A stretch of DNA of 64,000 bases from Betaproteobacteria bacterium (GCA_016708825.1 JADJEZ010000012.1:40276-104275); one strand, 5' to 3'; numbered from the stretch's first letter, positions 43,958-53,380 are shown. Notes: a model not told the origin generated them from the letters alone. Numbers and translations are program-made.

Positions 43958-44532
43958 CCCGCGATCGCGTAAGCCGAAATGTCGAGCTGGATGAACATCT
44001 CCGGTTCCATCCCGGGCGGCGGCTTGTACCCCGGCGGCACTTGCGCGCGCACCATGAGCGAATCCACGAACACGTACGGTTCCGACGACTCGAGCGCGAG
44101 CAGGATCTTGCGCAGGACCGGCGTGCTGGCGTTCAGCTGGAGGGTAACCGACACCTGCCGGAAACGCCCCTCGTCGCGCGGCTGGCCGACCTGCACGCTC
44201 ACGATGCGTCCACCGGCCGCCTCCACGAACTGGCGCACGCGCTCCTGCATCTCCGCCGAGGAGAGCGAAGCGGCGGATGTCTTGAGGAAGTACCTGCGGC
44301 TGTCCATGGCCCGGACGGCCACGAGCTTGCGCTCGAGCGCCGGCCTCGCCGCCGCAAGCCTTTCGTAACGCGAAAGGCGCCGGTCCAGGTCATCCAGCGC
44401 CGCGTCGTAATGGCGGTGGGCAAACCAAATCGGCAGTGCGACGACCAGGGCGAGCAGGGCGACCGCCCCCGCGAGAAATGCGAGCGCCGCCTTGCGGCGC
44501 TTTTCCGGTGTCCACCCCAGGATGGCTCGCAC
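43954..44532 (-). CDS. gspM: Type II secretion protein GspM
   Basis: 192 residues: transmembrane helix at about 15-36, then a coiled coil (about 40-75) and a ferredoxin-like periplasmic domain (about 105-190) with VTLQLNASTPVLRKILLALE and EPYVFVDSLMV. GspM pairs with GspL in the inner-membrane platform. It is 2 nt from gspL and overlaps the GspC/N gene by ATGA. Confidence 0.88.
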   Translation of the reverse strand: MRAILGWTPEKRRKAALAFLAGAVALLALVVALPIWFAHRHYDAALDDLDRRLSRYERLAAARPALERKLVAVRAMDSRRYFLKTSAASLSSAEMQERVRQFVEAAGGRIVSVQVGQPRDEGRFRQVSVTLQLNASTPVLRKILLALESSEPYVFVDSLMVRAQVPPGYKPPPGMEPEMFIQLDISAYAIAG

Positions 44533-44534
44533 GG

Positions 44535-45969
44535 CTACCCTCTCCTGGCCGGAGCCGCGGCGGGCGGGCTGCCCCCGGCGGGCTTCGCAGGCGCCACCCC
44601 GGTCGCAGGGGGCGGGACAGCGGGTACCGCAGCCGGCTGCGTGGCCGCCGCCGGGGCCGGCGGAACGCCGGAACCCGGCGGTGAAGCGATGGGTGGCGCA
44701 GCTGACGTGCCCGAAGGAGACGCGGTGGCGGACGGAGAGGCGGCGGGAGCGATCGGTGCGACCGGCGGCGGCACAGGCGAAGCCGGCGACGTGCCGGCGC
44801 CCGGTTCCACCAGCGCCGACTCGGGGATCGGATCGGGCAGCGGCCGGGCCTTGATCTCCGCCGACAGCAGGAAACGTTCGGTGTTGGGGGTGACTCCCTT
44901 CGTGAGCGGGGACTTGAAGCCCGCATTCGACAGGGATCCCGATTGCTCGAGCACCTCGATCAGCTGCGACGAGGAGCCGGTCTCGCCCGCGAGCTGCACT
45001 TCACGCACCTTCTGGTTCGTCTTCACGTCGAGCTGCTGCACCCACGTGGTGTCCGGGAGCAGCCGCGAGAGATCCTCGAGGAGCGCGACCGCGGGCTGCA
45101 GGCTCTGCTTCCGGGCTAGGACGAAGTTGTGCTCCGTGGCGATCTTCTCGATCTCCTGTGCCACGCGCTCGGCCACCTCCGCGCCGGCCTTCGCGCTTTC
45201 CATGCGGGGGTGCAGGGCGATCACCGCCTCGCGCTTGAGCCAGAGCGGATACACCAGCGCGGCCGCGGCCAGCGCCGCCGCGACGACCGCAAGCACCCGG
45301 GCGGCAATCGCCGCACGCGACGTGGCAGGCCGATCGCGCCTTTCCGCGGGCAGGAGATTGAGCGGCACCGACGCGGAGGCGATGTCGTTCATCACGCCCA
45401 CTCCCACGACCGCGGCGCCGAACTCGCGCATTTCGGCGAGGCGCGCTTCGACAGGCGCCCGCTCGGTGACCGCGAGTGAGGCTGATGCGCTGCGACGCGG
45501 CGTCGCGTCCGGTGACCCGATAGTCGAACCACGCGCGCTCGGCGGCAAGCGGCGTGAGCCGGTCGAGATCGAATCCGATCGCGTCGCGAAGCGCCTCCTC
45601 CACGGCAAGCGGCATGGCCGCGTCGCGAACCAGCACCGCCTCCGGAGGCAGCACGAGCCAGGCGTTGCCGGCCGCTCCCGGCTCCTCGGTGAGGAGTCTT
45701 CGAAATGCGGCGCGGCGTCCCGCGGAATCCAGCGAGGCGAGGTTCAGCCGTCCGGCCTGCACCAGCCGCCCGGCCACGGGCCGAAAGGCGCGCCATTCGT
45801 CGCCCTCCGCGCACAGGTAGGCCACGTCGCGGAATGCCAGTCGCTCCCCCCAGCCGGCGGGCAGGAAGGCGGCCAGCTCGCCGCGCCACCAGCGCAGGAA
45901 ATCGGCCACACCCGTGCGCTCGGCCGCGGCGACAAGAGGTGCGAACACGGAATCGGCTTCAGCGGCCAA
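44535..45969 (-). pseudogene. gspL: Frameshifted type II secretion protein GspL (PilN-like C-terminus)
   Basis: Inner-membrane platform protein that recruits the ATPase GspE. From TTG 45969 (11 nt inside gspK) a cytoplasmic actin-like part reads WLVLPPEAVLVRDAAMPL and FDYRVTGRDAASQRISLT. The frame breaks at about 45475 and continues in another frame with VTERAPVEARLAEMREFG, a transmembrane helix, a PilN-like periplasmic domain and a very Pro/Ala-rich tail. Deleting one T on the coding strand at 45475 gives ISLTAVTERAPV and about 477 residues. The halves are otherwise clean. Confidence 0.85.
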
Positions 45970-46903
45970 CGGGGGCTCCCGGCTCGGCGACGTCCGCCTG
46001 CGCGTCGCGGTCGCGTGACACCTCGCGCCAGGCGAGGAATGCGCTCGGACGGCGAGGAAACTGCGGTGTCAGCATGGCGACCGCCTCCCGGGAGACGCCC
46101 ATGCCCCCGCCGAGCGCCACGTCGGCTCGGATGGTGACGGCGGCAACCTGCGCGTAGCTGGCATAGGGTCCTGCGGCGGTGAATATCGGCGGAACGCGTT
46201 TGTCGACGCGGGCCGACTCGCGCTCGGCGAGGAAGGCGTCCACCTGCTCCCCGGTCACGCCGGGGATGGCGAGCAGGACCGCACGCGTCGCGAGATGGGG
46301 ATTCACGCCTGCCTGGCGGGAGTACACGGTGATCATGGGTGCGATGCGCTGGTACACCTCGGGGCGCATGCCGAGGACGAGCTGCAGTTCCTCCGTGGAC
46401 AGGAAGGGATGGTTGGCGGGCCGCCCCTTGAGACCGGCCTGCGCATAATCGGGCTCCTCGGCGCCGTTGGGCCTCTTGAGGGAATCCTGATCGCGCCAGT
46501 CGAGGATCGCGTCGAGCAGTTTCGCGGCCTCCTCTTCCCCCACCCCGGCGGAGCGGAACAACCCCTTGAGCAGTTCGTTGTTCGCCGTATTGATGTCGAT
46601 TTTAGCAGACTCGTCCGCGAACCTGATCGCCACGCTGGCGCCGTCATAGGTCCATCTGCGGGGGGCGCCGTCGCGCTTCCACACTTCGGGGCCGCCCTGG
46701 GGCTTGAAGAGCTCGTAGAGTGCACGCGATCCCGCGGCTTGCGCGATAGCGTCGCCGCGCGCGATGAGGGCCGCGTTTCGCGCCGCGCGCGCATCGGTGC
46801 GCATCGCGTACAGGAAGCTCCCGGAGATCACGAGCAGCAGCGTCACCACCCAGATCACGAGGACCAGGGCGACGCCGCGCTCGCGGTGGCCGCTCCCCCT
46901 CAT
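45959..46903 (-). CDS. gspK: Type II secretion minor pseudopilin GspK
   Basis: 314 residues. The pseudopilin N-terminus has the cleavage site G followed by VALVLVIWVVTLLLV, lacking the usual Glu5 as in other GspK. A large periplasmic domain follows, with helix-hairpin-like IDINTANNELLKGLF and a second hairpin near NPHLATRAVLLAIPG. GspK caps the pseudopilus tip with GspI and GspJ. ATG 46903 overlaps the gspJ stop. Confidence 0.93.
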   Translation of the reverse strand: MRGSGHRERGVALVLVIWVVTLLLVISGSFLYAMRTDARAARNAALIARGDAIAQAAGSRALYELFKPQGGPEVWKRDGAPRRWTYDGASVAIRFADESAKIDINTANNELLKGLFRSAGVGEEEAAKLLDAILDWRDQDSLKRPNGAEEPDYAQAGLKGRPANHPFLSTEELQLVLGMRPEVYQRIAPMITVYSRQAGVNPHLATRAVLLAIPGVTGEQVDAFLAERESARVDKRVPPIFTAAGPYASYAQVAAVTIRADVALGGGMGVSREAVAMLTPQFPRRPSAFLAWREVSRDRDAQADVAEPGAPVGR

Positions 46904-47571
46904 CGCCGCGGCACGCAGGTTCGCTGGAAGGACGACTCGTAGCAGCCGGCTTCCTCGCCCAGGCGCAGGGCCACGACCAGGTCGGGCAGGCGGGTGTCGG
47001 CCAGCGCGAGCTCGAGCCGCACGTGGGAGGGCGTGCGCTGCGCATGGCTCCATTGGTCGCTCCAGGACGGCACCGCAGCGTCGTTCTCGGCTCCGTAGTA
47101 CGAGAACCGGGCCGCGCTCACCCCGTCGAGTATGGCGAAGGGCTCGGCCGCATCCACGGCCGAGAAGTCGGTCGCCCCGGAATCCGCGAACTCACGGCGC
47201 ATGACCAGGCGGCCCCCGGCTTCGCCCTTGCCGGGCTCGTAGGCAAAGGACACGAAGGCGAGGCCGCCACCGCCCAGTTCCGCGGGCCGCATGGAGACGA
47301 AACGGACGGCGTCCCGCTCTCCCCGGAAGGCGAGCTTCACCACGAGCGGGTCCTTGAAGCGCCAGGGAAATGCCGCCGTGAGCTCCTTTCTCACGAAGGC
47401 TGCCGTCAGCATGACCTGGTCGGCACGGTCGCCACGGCCCGAACCCGCGTCCCAGGCGCGCACCCCCGCCCGAAGGCCCCCGAACAGCATCCCGAGCATC
47501 ACGGCGAGGAGCGTGAGCGCGACCACGGTCTCCAGGAGCGTGAATCCGTCCACTGCCCGACGAGCGTTCAT
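46900..47571 (-). CDS. gspJ: Type II secretion minor pseudopilin GspJ
   Basis: 223 residues with a prepilin leader MNARRAVDG|FTLLETVVALTLLAV (Glu5 present), cleaved by a prepilin peptidase not encoded in this window. The C-terminal domain contains VSAARFSYYGAEND and a Trp-rich stretch, as in GspJ. Part of the tip complex I-J-K. Overlaps gspI and gspK by ATGA on both sides. Confidence 0.92.
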   Translation of the reverse strand: MNARRAVDGFTLLETVVALTLLAVMLGMLFGGLRAGVRAWDAGSGRGDRADQVMLTAAFVRKELTAAFPWRFKDPLVVKLAFRGERDAVRFVSMRPAELGGGGLAFVSFAYEPGKGEAGGRLVMRREFADSGATDFSAVDAAEPFAILDGVSAARFSYYGAENDAAVPSWSDQWSHAQRTPSHVRLELALADTRLPDLVVALRLGEEAGCYESSFQRTCVPRR

Positions 47572-47996
47572 GGGCGCATCCCGAGCACGAGGGTGGCCAG
47601 GCGAACATCCCGGTCGCGGCCATCCGCGGCCCGCCAGGCTACCTTCGACTCCACCCGAAGCAGGCGCACGCGAAGCTGGTACTCGCCCTGCGCTTGCGCC
47701 TGGGGGTCCTCCTGCCGGTCGTCGTAAAGGGTGACCGACAATGTCCAGGTGAACGGATCGTCCCGGCCCGTGCTCACGCCCTCGTCGAGACGCTCGGCCG
47801 CGGTGTAGCCGGACAGGCGCGACTGGGCCATCATCGCCGCCCTCGCGTACTCGTCCGCGAGCTGCGCGTCGCGAAGCCCGCCGGAGAACACCTGCAGGAT
47901 CACGGCGAGCGCCACGGCGAAGAGCACGAATGCGGTGAGCACCTCGAGGATCGTGAAACCCGCCTCGCGATCCGGACGTGCCGGCTGGAGCGTCAT
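47568..47996 (-). CDS. gspI: Type II secretion minor pseudopilin GspI
   Basis: 142 residues with prepilin leader ending EAG|FTILEVLTAFVLFAVALA and the GspI-type AAMMAQSRLSGY helix after it. It nucleates the pseudopilus tip. It begins 17 nt after gspH. Confidence 0.92.
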   Translation of the reverse strand: MTLQPARPDREAGFTILEVLTAFVLFAVALAVILQVFSGGLRDAQLADEYARAAMMAQSRLSGYTAAERLDEGVSTGRDDPFTWTLSVTLYDDRQEDPQAQAQGEYQLRVRLLRVESKVAWRAADGRDRDVRLATLVLGMRP

Positions 47997-48013
47997 CTCG
48001 TCCGCGACGGGGA

Positions 48014-48469
48014 CTAGCCCCCCTCCTTGATCGTCACGCGGCCCGTGAGCCAGTCCACGTCCACCAGGAACTTCCGCTCTCCCGAGGCGAGGGTCACCCG
48101 CCCCCCCGTGGAGCTTCCGTCCGGATAGAAGCGGATGGCGCCGTGCTTGTCGTCCACGATTTCGGACTGCGCGGTGTAGAGCTTCAGGTCGAGGCGCTGC
48201 GGGAGCGTGCGCGCCCGCCGGCCGCCGCTCACCTCCATCGACCGGTTCTCGAGATCGAGGGTGAGCGCTGCCGACTCCTGCGTGGCGATCGCGGTGCCGC
48301 GCGCGTCGCGCAGGCCCGCCGCCACCGCGCGCGCGGCGCTCTTGAGTTCGGCGCCCGACACGCCGCCTGCATTCAGCCGCACCACCATGGCGTAGCCCGC
48401 GGCGACGATCACCAGCACCAGCAACAGCTCGAGCAGCGTGAAGCCGCGCTCCGCCCGGGGTCGAGCCAT
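48014..48469 (-). CDS. gspH: Type II secretion minor pseudopilin GspH
   Basis: 151 residues with leader MARPRAERG|FTLLELLLVLVIVAAG and the GspH-type LKSAARAVAAGLRDARGTAI helix, followed by a beta domain with IRFYPDGSSTGGRV. It is a minor subunit between the tip and the GspG filament. ATG 48469 shares a base with the gspG stop (TGATG). Confidence 0.93.
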   Translation of the reverse strand: MARPRAERGFTLLELLLVLVIVAAGYAMVVRLNAGGVSGAELKSAARAVAAGLRDARGTAIATQESAALTLDLENRSMEVSGGRRARTLPQRLDLKLYTAQSEIVDDKHGAIRFYPDGSSTGGRVTLASGERKFLVDVDWLTGRVTIKEGG

Positions 48470-48903
48470 CAGTTGTGCACGTCCTTGTTGTCGCCCTCGC
48501 CGCCTTCCCTGCCGTCCGCGCCCAGCGAGATGATGTCGTAGCCGCCCTTCTCCGCCGGAGAGCGGTAGATGAAATCGCGGGTCCAGGGGTCCTTGGTCTC
48601 CTTCGGGTCCTTGAGGTAAGGGCCGTTCCAGTTGGCCACGCCCGCCGGGGCCGTCAGCAGCGCGCCGAGGCCTTCCTGCGTGGTCGGATATCGGCCGACG
48701 TCGAGCTTGTAGAGCTCGAGCTGCCCGCCGATCAGGCCGATCTTCGCCTTGGCCACCTCGGAGTTCGCGCGCCCGACGTTGGAGAAGACACGGGGGCCCA
48801 CCATGGCGAGGATCACGCCGATGATCACGAGCACCATCACCAGCTCGAGCAGCGTGAAGCCGCGGAGCGCGCGCGGCGGCGAAGTTCGGGGGTTTCTGTT
48901 CAT
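48469..48903 (-). CDS. gspG: Type II secretion major pseudopilin GspG
   Basis: 144 residues. Prepilin leader ending LRG|FTLLELVMVLVIIGVI, then the GspG hallmark YKLDVGRYPTTQEGLGALL, NWNGPYLKDP, DPWTRDFIYRSP and a C-terminal acidic calcium-site-like region (SLGADGREGGEGDN). It polymerises into the pseudopilus. It lies 23 nt after gspF. Confidence 0.96.
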   Translation of the reverse strand: MNRNPRTSPPRALRGFTLLELVMVLVIIGVILAMVGPRVFSNVGRANSEVAKAKIGLIGGQLELYKLDVGRYPTTQEGLGALLTAPAGVANWNGPYLKDPKETKDPWTRDFIYRSPAEKGGYDIISLGADGREGGEGDNKDVHN

Positions 48904-48926
48904 GGGGACTCCGGAGTTCAGGCGCC

Positions 48927-50156
48927 CTAGATGGGCAGGTCGTAGATCGAGAGCATCGCGGCGAGGATCGACAGGATCACGGCGCCGACGAGGCCGGTGA
49001 GGAAGAGAATCATCGCCGGCTCGAGAAGCGCCAGCGCGCGCTTGACCGCGCGCGCGACCTCCTTGTCGTAGACGTCGGCCACGTCGAGGAGCATCTGGTC
49101 GAGCCGGCCCGTCTCCTCGCCCACCTGCACCATGTGCACCGCGAACGCGGGAAAGCGGCGCGTCTCCATCATCGGCTTGGCGAATCCGCGGCCGGTCTTC
49201 AGCTCCCGCCCCACTTCGGCCAGGCCCGCCGCCATCCAGGTGTTCTCCATGGTGTCGCGCGCGATCGACAGGGCGTTCACCAGGGAAACGCCGTTGCGCA
49301 GCAGCGTGCCAAGCGTGCGCGCGAGCCGCGCGGTTTCCACCTTCGCCGCCAGATCCCCCGCCACCGGAAGGCGGAGCACCCGCCTGTCCCAGCGCAGCTT
49401 CGCTTCCGCGGACCGCAGGCTCCGGGAGACGAGAAACACGACCGCCACACCGCCCAGCACGATCGCCCACCAGTAGGCGCGCATGAAGGCGCCCGCCCCG
49501 AGCACCATCTCCGTCACCCACGGCAGCGCCTTTCCGCTCTGCTCGAAGATGGGCTCGAACTGCGGCACCACGACCGCCAGCAGGATGATGACCGAGGCGA
49601 TCGCCACGAGCAGCAGGATCGTCGGGTAGATGAGCGCGGACTTGACGCTTTCGCGCAACTCCTTCGAGCGCTCCATGAATTCCGCGAGCCTTGCGAGCAC
49701 ATCGGCGAGCGCTCCGCCCGCCTCGCCGGCCCGGACCATGTTCACGTAGAAGCGCGAGAAGACGCCGCCCTGCGCGTCGAGCGCCTTGGAGAGCGCCGCG
49801 CCGCCGCGCACCTCGTTCCTCACCTTGCGCAGCATCTCTCCCACGCGGGCGTTCTCGGCGAGCCCGACGAGGATCTCGAGGCTGCGGTCCAGGGGAAGGC
49901 CCGCCTTGAGGAGTGTCGCGATCTCGCGCGTGATCACCCCGACCTCGTCCTGCGACACGCCGCGGGCGAACAGCCCGGGAGAGCTGCCCCGGCGGGCGAC
50001 GGCGGAGACCTCCGCGCCTCCGGCCTCGACCGCGCGCAGCGGCGTGTAGCCCATGTCGCGAAGGCGCTCGATCACCCCCTTCTGGCTGGCGGCATCCATC
50101 GCACCTTCGAGAACCTCGCCCGCGGGCGTCACGGCCTTGTACTGGAAGACCGGCAT
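48927..50156 (-). CDS. gspF: Type II secretion platform protein GspF
   Basis: 409-residue polytopic protein with two T2SF domains (about 70-195 and 275-395), each followed by membrane segments, as in GspF/PilC. Landmarks are MPVFQYKAVTPAGEVLEG, TLLKAGLPLDRSLEIL, FVNMVRAGEAGG-type FYVNMVRAGEAGG and VQVGEETGRLDQML. It couples ATPase movement to pseudopilin extraction. It lies 2 nt from gspE. Confidence 0.96.
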   Translation of the reverse strand: MPVFQYKAVTPAGEVLEGAMDAASQKGVIERLRDMGYTPLRAVEAGGAEVSAVARRGSSPGLFARGVSQDEVGVITREIATLLKAGLPLDRSLEILVGLAENARVGEMLRKVRNEVRGGAALSKALDAQGGVFSRFYVNMVRAGEAGGALADVLARLAEFMERSKELRESVKSALIYPTILLLVAIASVIILLAVVVPQFEPIFEQSGKALPWVTEMVLGAGAFMRAYWWAIVLGGVAVVFLVSRSLRSAEAKLRWDRRVLRLPVAGDLAAKVETARLARTLGTLLRNGVSLVNALSIARDTMENTWMAAGLAEVGRELKTGRGFAKPMMETRRFPAFAVHMVQVGEETGRLDQMLLDVADVYDKEVARAVKRALALLEPAMILFLTGLVGAVILSILAAMLSIYDLPI

Positions 50157-50158
50157 GG

Positions 50159-51871
50159 TCAGTCTTCGCGCGTGACGCGAAGCACTTCCTCGACGGTGGT
50201 CACGCCCGCCACCGCCTTGCGAAGCCCGTTCTCGAACATCGATTCCATGCCCTCCTCCACCGCCGCCGCCCGCAGGTCGGTCGAGTTGGCGTGGCGCATG
50301 ACGAGGGAGCGCAAGCGGTCGGTCATGGGCAGCATCTCCATGATCCCGAGCCGGCCGTGGTAGCCCGTGCCGCTGCAGTGCTCGCAGCCCACCGGGTGGT
50401 AGAGCGTCACCTCGCCCGGCGGCGCGAGTCGCGCGAGCCCCATCTGCTCGACCACTTCCGGCAGCGCCCGGTAGGGCTTGCGGCAGTGGCTGCACAGGGC
50501 GCGCACGAGGCGCTGGGCGAGGATGCCCACCACGGTGGAGGTGAGGAGGTAGTCCTCCACGCCCATGTCGAGGAGGCGGTTCACCGTGGCCGGCGCGTCG
50601 TTCGTGTGCACCGTCGAGAGGACCAGGTGGCCCGTGAGCGCCGATTGCACGGCGATCTCGGCCGTCTCCAGGTCGCGGATCTCGCCGATCATGATCACGT
50701 CCGGGTCCTGGCGCACGATCGAGCGGAGCGCGTTGGCGAACGTGAGGTGGATCTGCGGGCGCACCTGGATCTGGTTGATGCCCGGCATCTGGTACTCGAC
50801 CGGGTCCTCGACGGTGAGGATCTTCACGTCGGGCTGGTTCAGGCGGTCGAGGGCCGTGTAGAGCGTCGTGGTCTTGCCGCTGCCCGTGGGGCCGGTGACG
50901 AGGAGGATCCCGTGCGGCTGGTTCAGCGCGGCGAGAAACGCCTCGAGGAGCTTGCCGTCGAAGCCCAGGGAGGCGAAGTCCAGCGGGACGCCGCCCTTGT
51001 CGAGGATCCGCATCACGACGCTCTCGCCGTGCATCGTGGGCACGGTCGAGACCCGCAGGTCGATCTCCTTGCCCTGGATGCGCAGCTTGATGCGCCCGTC
51101 CTGCGGCAGGCGCCGCTCGGCGATGTCCAGGTTCGCCATGATCTTCACGCGCGAGATCACGGCCGCCGAAAGCCGCCGCGGCGGAGACTCCACCTCGTTC
51201 AGGACGCCGTCGATGCGGTAGCGCACGATGAGGCGGCTCTCGAAGGGCTCGATGTGGATGTCGGAAGCCCGGGCCTCGAGCGCGTGGGTGATGAGGAGGT
51301 TCACGAGGCGCACGACCGGCGCCTCGGAAGCAAGATCCTTCAGGTGCTCGATGTCGCCGAGATCCTGCTCCTCGTCGCGGGTGGAGATGTCGTCCACGAT
51401 CTGGCCCATCGAGGACTTGCCGGCGCCGTAAAGCCGTTCGAGGCCGGCGTCGAGTTCCGTGGCAACGGCGAGCCGCGCAATGACGCGCTTGCCGCAAACC
51501 ATCTCGATCGCCCGCAACGTGAACTCGTCGCCGGGATCGGCCATGGCGACGACGATGCCGTCGTCGGTCTCCCGGAGCGGCAAGGCCCTCGCGTCCCGCA
51601 GGAAGCGGTCGGAGACCCGCTCCTCGAGCAGCGGCAGCTCGGGGTACTCGGCCGCGGTGGCCACGGCGATGCCGAGGTTCTCGGACAGGGCGTCGGCAAG
51701 GTCGCGGGCCGAAACCAGCCCCAGCCGGCCCAGGATGACGCCGAGCTTCTCGCGCGGTTCCCCCTCCTGGAGGCGCAACGCGCGTTCGAGGTTGGAGGCA
51801 TCGAGTTTGCCTCGGGCGAGAAGGATCTCGCCCAGGCGGCGCGGCTGGCTCTCGGCAGGCAGGGCGGACAT
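50159..51871 (-). CDS. gspE: Type II secretion ATPase GspE
   Basis: 570 residues. N-terminal domain (about 1-150) binds GspL; the AAA-type traffic ATPase has Walker A LVTGPTGSGKTTTLYTAL, Asp box ILTVEDPVEYQ, Walker B IMIGEIRDLETAEI and His box STVHTNDAPATVNRL. The zinc-binding module CSHCRKPY with CEHCSGTGYHGR is complete. ATG 51871 (MSALPAES) has no ribosome site but lies 9 nt after a TATAAT, suggesting a leaderless message; an in-frame ATG at 51898 would give 579 residues. First gene of the eleven-gene operon. Confidence 0.96.
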   Translation of the reverse strand: MSALPAESQPRRLGEILLARGKLDASNLERALRLQEGEPREKLGVILGRLGLVSARDLADALSENLGIAVATAAEYPELPLLEERVSDRFLRDARALPLRETDDGIVVAMADPGDEFTLRAIEMVCGKRVIARLAVATELDAGLERLYGAGKSSMGQIVDDISTRDEEQDLGDIEHLKDLASEAPVVRLVNLLITHALEARASDIHIEPFESRLIVRYRIDGVLNEVESPPRRLSAAVISRVKIMANLDIAERRLPQDGRIKLRIQGKEIDLRVSTVPTMHGESVVMRILDKGGVPLDFASLGFDGKLLEAFLAALNQPHGILLVTGPTGSGKTTTLYTALDRLNQPDVKILTVEDPVEYQMPGINQIQVRPQIHLTFANALRSIVRQDPDVIMIGEIRDLETAEIAVQSALTGHLVLSTVHTNDAPATVNRLLDMGVEDYLLTSTVVGILAQRLVRALCSHCRKPYRALPEVVEQMGLARLAPPGEVTLYHPVGCEHCSGTGYHGRLGIMEMLPMTDRLRSLVMRHANSTDLRAAAVEEGMESMFENGLRKAVAGVTTVEEVLRVTRED

Positions 51872-51880
51872 GGGGGAAAA

Positions 51881-51886
51881 ATTATA
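51881..51886 (-). promoter_or_regulatory. TATAAT -10 box immediately before gspE
   Basis: Perfect -10 hexamer 9 nt before the gspE ATG at 51871. Initiation 6-8 nt downstream would leave a leader of at most a few nucleotides. No convincing -35 is visible. Confidence 0.42.
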
Positions 51887-51952
51887 GCCCAGGGGCATTT
51901 CCGATCCCGTGGGACAGGGCGCGGACCGGGGCGTTCCCCTTATCGGGTTCGC

Positions 51953-52828
51953 TCAGGCCGCCGGCATCCGGGCGAAGCAGGCGTCGAGCTGCTCCTCCCA
52001 GGAGGGCGGGGAAAACCCGAAGGTTCTCGCGAACTTGCGGGTGCCGAGGACCGAATACCGGGGACGGCGTGCGGGAGTGGGGAATTCCGACGAGGAGATC
52101 GGCATCACGCGCGGGGCGCGGAACCCGGGGCGAGCGCCGGCGCGCTCGAAGATGGCGCGCGCGAAGCCCGCCCACGTCGTCTCTCCCGCTGCGCTGAGGT
52201 GATAGACGCCGGAATCCACTCCCTTCCGCGGAATCGCCGCCAGGGCCCGTGCGGTGGCCTGCGCCAGGAAGAGGCTCGTGGTCGGTGCGCCGCGCTGGTC
52301 GTCCACGATCCGAAGCTCGTCGCGACTGGCCGCGAGCGCGAGCATCGTGGCGAGGAAGTTGCGCCCGCGCGGCCCGTACACCCAGCTGGTCCGGAAGACG
52401 AGGTGCCGGCAGCCGCTCGCGGCGATGGCCTGCTCGCCCGCGAGCTTCGACCGCCCGTAGGCGTTGAGCGGGCCCGTGGCGTCGTCCTCCAGGTAGGGCG
52501 TGCGCTTGGAACCGTCGAACACGTAGTCGGTTGAGTAATGCACCAGCACCGCGCCCAGGCGCTTCGCTTCTCCCGCAAGAATGCCCGGCGCGCGGCCGTT
52601 CACGTCCTGCGCCGCCCCGGGCTCGGATTCGGCCTTGTCCACGGCGGTGTAGGCGGCGGCGTTGACGATGAGCCCGGGACGATGCGCGCGGCAGGCGGCG
52701 ACCAGCGCATCCGGGTTCGCAAGGTCGAGCGCGGCATGGCCCAGCGCCTGCAGTTCTCCCAGCGGCGCGAGCGTCGCCGCGAGTTCGTGCCCGACCTGTC
52801 CGCCCGCACCCGTCAGGAGGATGCGCAT
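51953..52828 (-). CDS. rfbD: dTDP-4-dehydrorhamnose reductase
   Basis: Last step of dTDP-L-rhamnose synthesis. 291-residue SDR with N-terminal NAD(P) loop LLTGAGGQVGHEL, VNAAAYTAVDKAE, STDYVFDG, and active-site Tyr/Lys in YGRSKLAGE. ATG 52828 shares a base with the rfbC stop. It is the final gene of the rfbB-A-C-D run; the gsp operon follows on the same strand with its own promoter. Confidence 0.96.
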   Translation of the reverse strand: MRILLTGAGGQVGHELAATLAPLGELQALGHAALDLANPDALVAACRAHRPGLIVNAAAYTAVDKAESEPGAAQDVNGRAPGILAGEAKRLGAVLVHYSTDYVFDGSKRTPYLEDDATGPLNAYGRSKLAGEQAIAASGCRHLVFRTSWVYGPRGRNFLATMLALAASRDELRIVDDQRGAPTTSLFLAQATARALAAIPRKGVDSGVYHLSAAGETTWAGFARAIFERAGARPGFRAPRVMPISSSEFPTPARRPRYSVLGTRKFARTFGFSPPSWEEQLDACFARMPAA

Positions 52829-53373
52829 CAGGGGAAGGTCTGCGCGGCCGAAAGCGGCGGCGCACTGGCGTCACCCGGCTTGAGCAGCGGAAGCCCCTCC
52901 ACGGGCCAGGCGATCGCGAGCGCCGGGTCGTTCCAGAGCAACGAGCGCTCGTGCTGAGGCGCGTAGTAGTCGGTCGACTTGTAGAGAAACTCGGCGAAAT
53001 CGGAAGTCACGACGAAGCCGTGGGCGAAGCCCTCCGGCACCCAGAGCATGCGGCGATTGGCCGCGGAGAGGCTCACGCCCGCCCACTGGCCAAAGGTGGG
53101 CGAGGACCGGCGCAGGTCGACCGCCACGTCGTAGACCTCCCCCGCGGCCACGCGCACGAGCTTGCCCTGGACCTGCTCGACCTGGTAGTGCAGGCCGCGC
53201 AGGACATTGCGAACCGACCTCGAATGGTTGTCCTGCACGAAGTCGGGGTCGAGGCCCGTGGCCTCGCGAAAGGCGCGCCGGTTGTAGCTCTCGAAGAAGA
53301 AGCCGCGCTCGTCGCCGAAGACCCTGGGCTCGAGGATCAGCACATCCGGGATGTTGGTCGGGATCGCCTTCAT
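52828..53373 (-). CDS. rfbC: dTDP-4-dehydrorhamnose 3,5-epimerase
   Basis: 181-residue cupin epimerase, third step of dTDP-L-rhamnose synthesis. Landmarks are RVFGDERGFFFESYN, FVQDNHSRSVRNVLRGLHYQ with catalytic His, GEVYDVAVDLR, and WVPEGFAHGFVV. It is 7 nt from rfbA and coupled to rfbD. Confidence 0.96.
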   Translation of the reverse strand: MKAIPTNIPDVLILEPRVFGDERGFFFESYNRRAFREATGLDPDFVQDNHSRSVRNVLRGLHYQVEQVQGKLVRVAAGEVYDVAVDLRRSSPTFGQWAGVSLSAANRRMLWVPEGFAHGFVVTSDFAEFLYKSTDYYAPQHERSLLWNDPALAIAWPVEGLPLLKPGDASAPPLSAAQTFP

Positions 53374-53380
53374 CGCGGCC

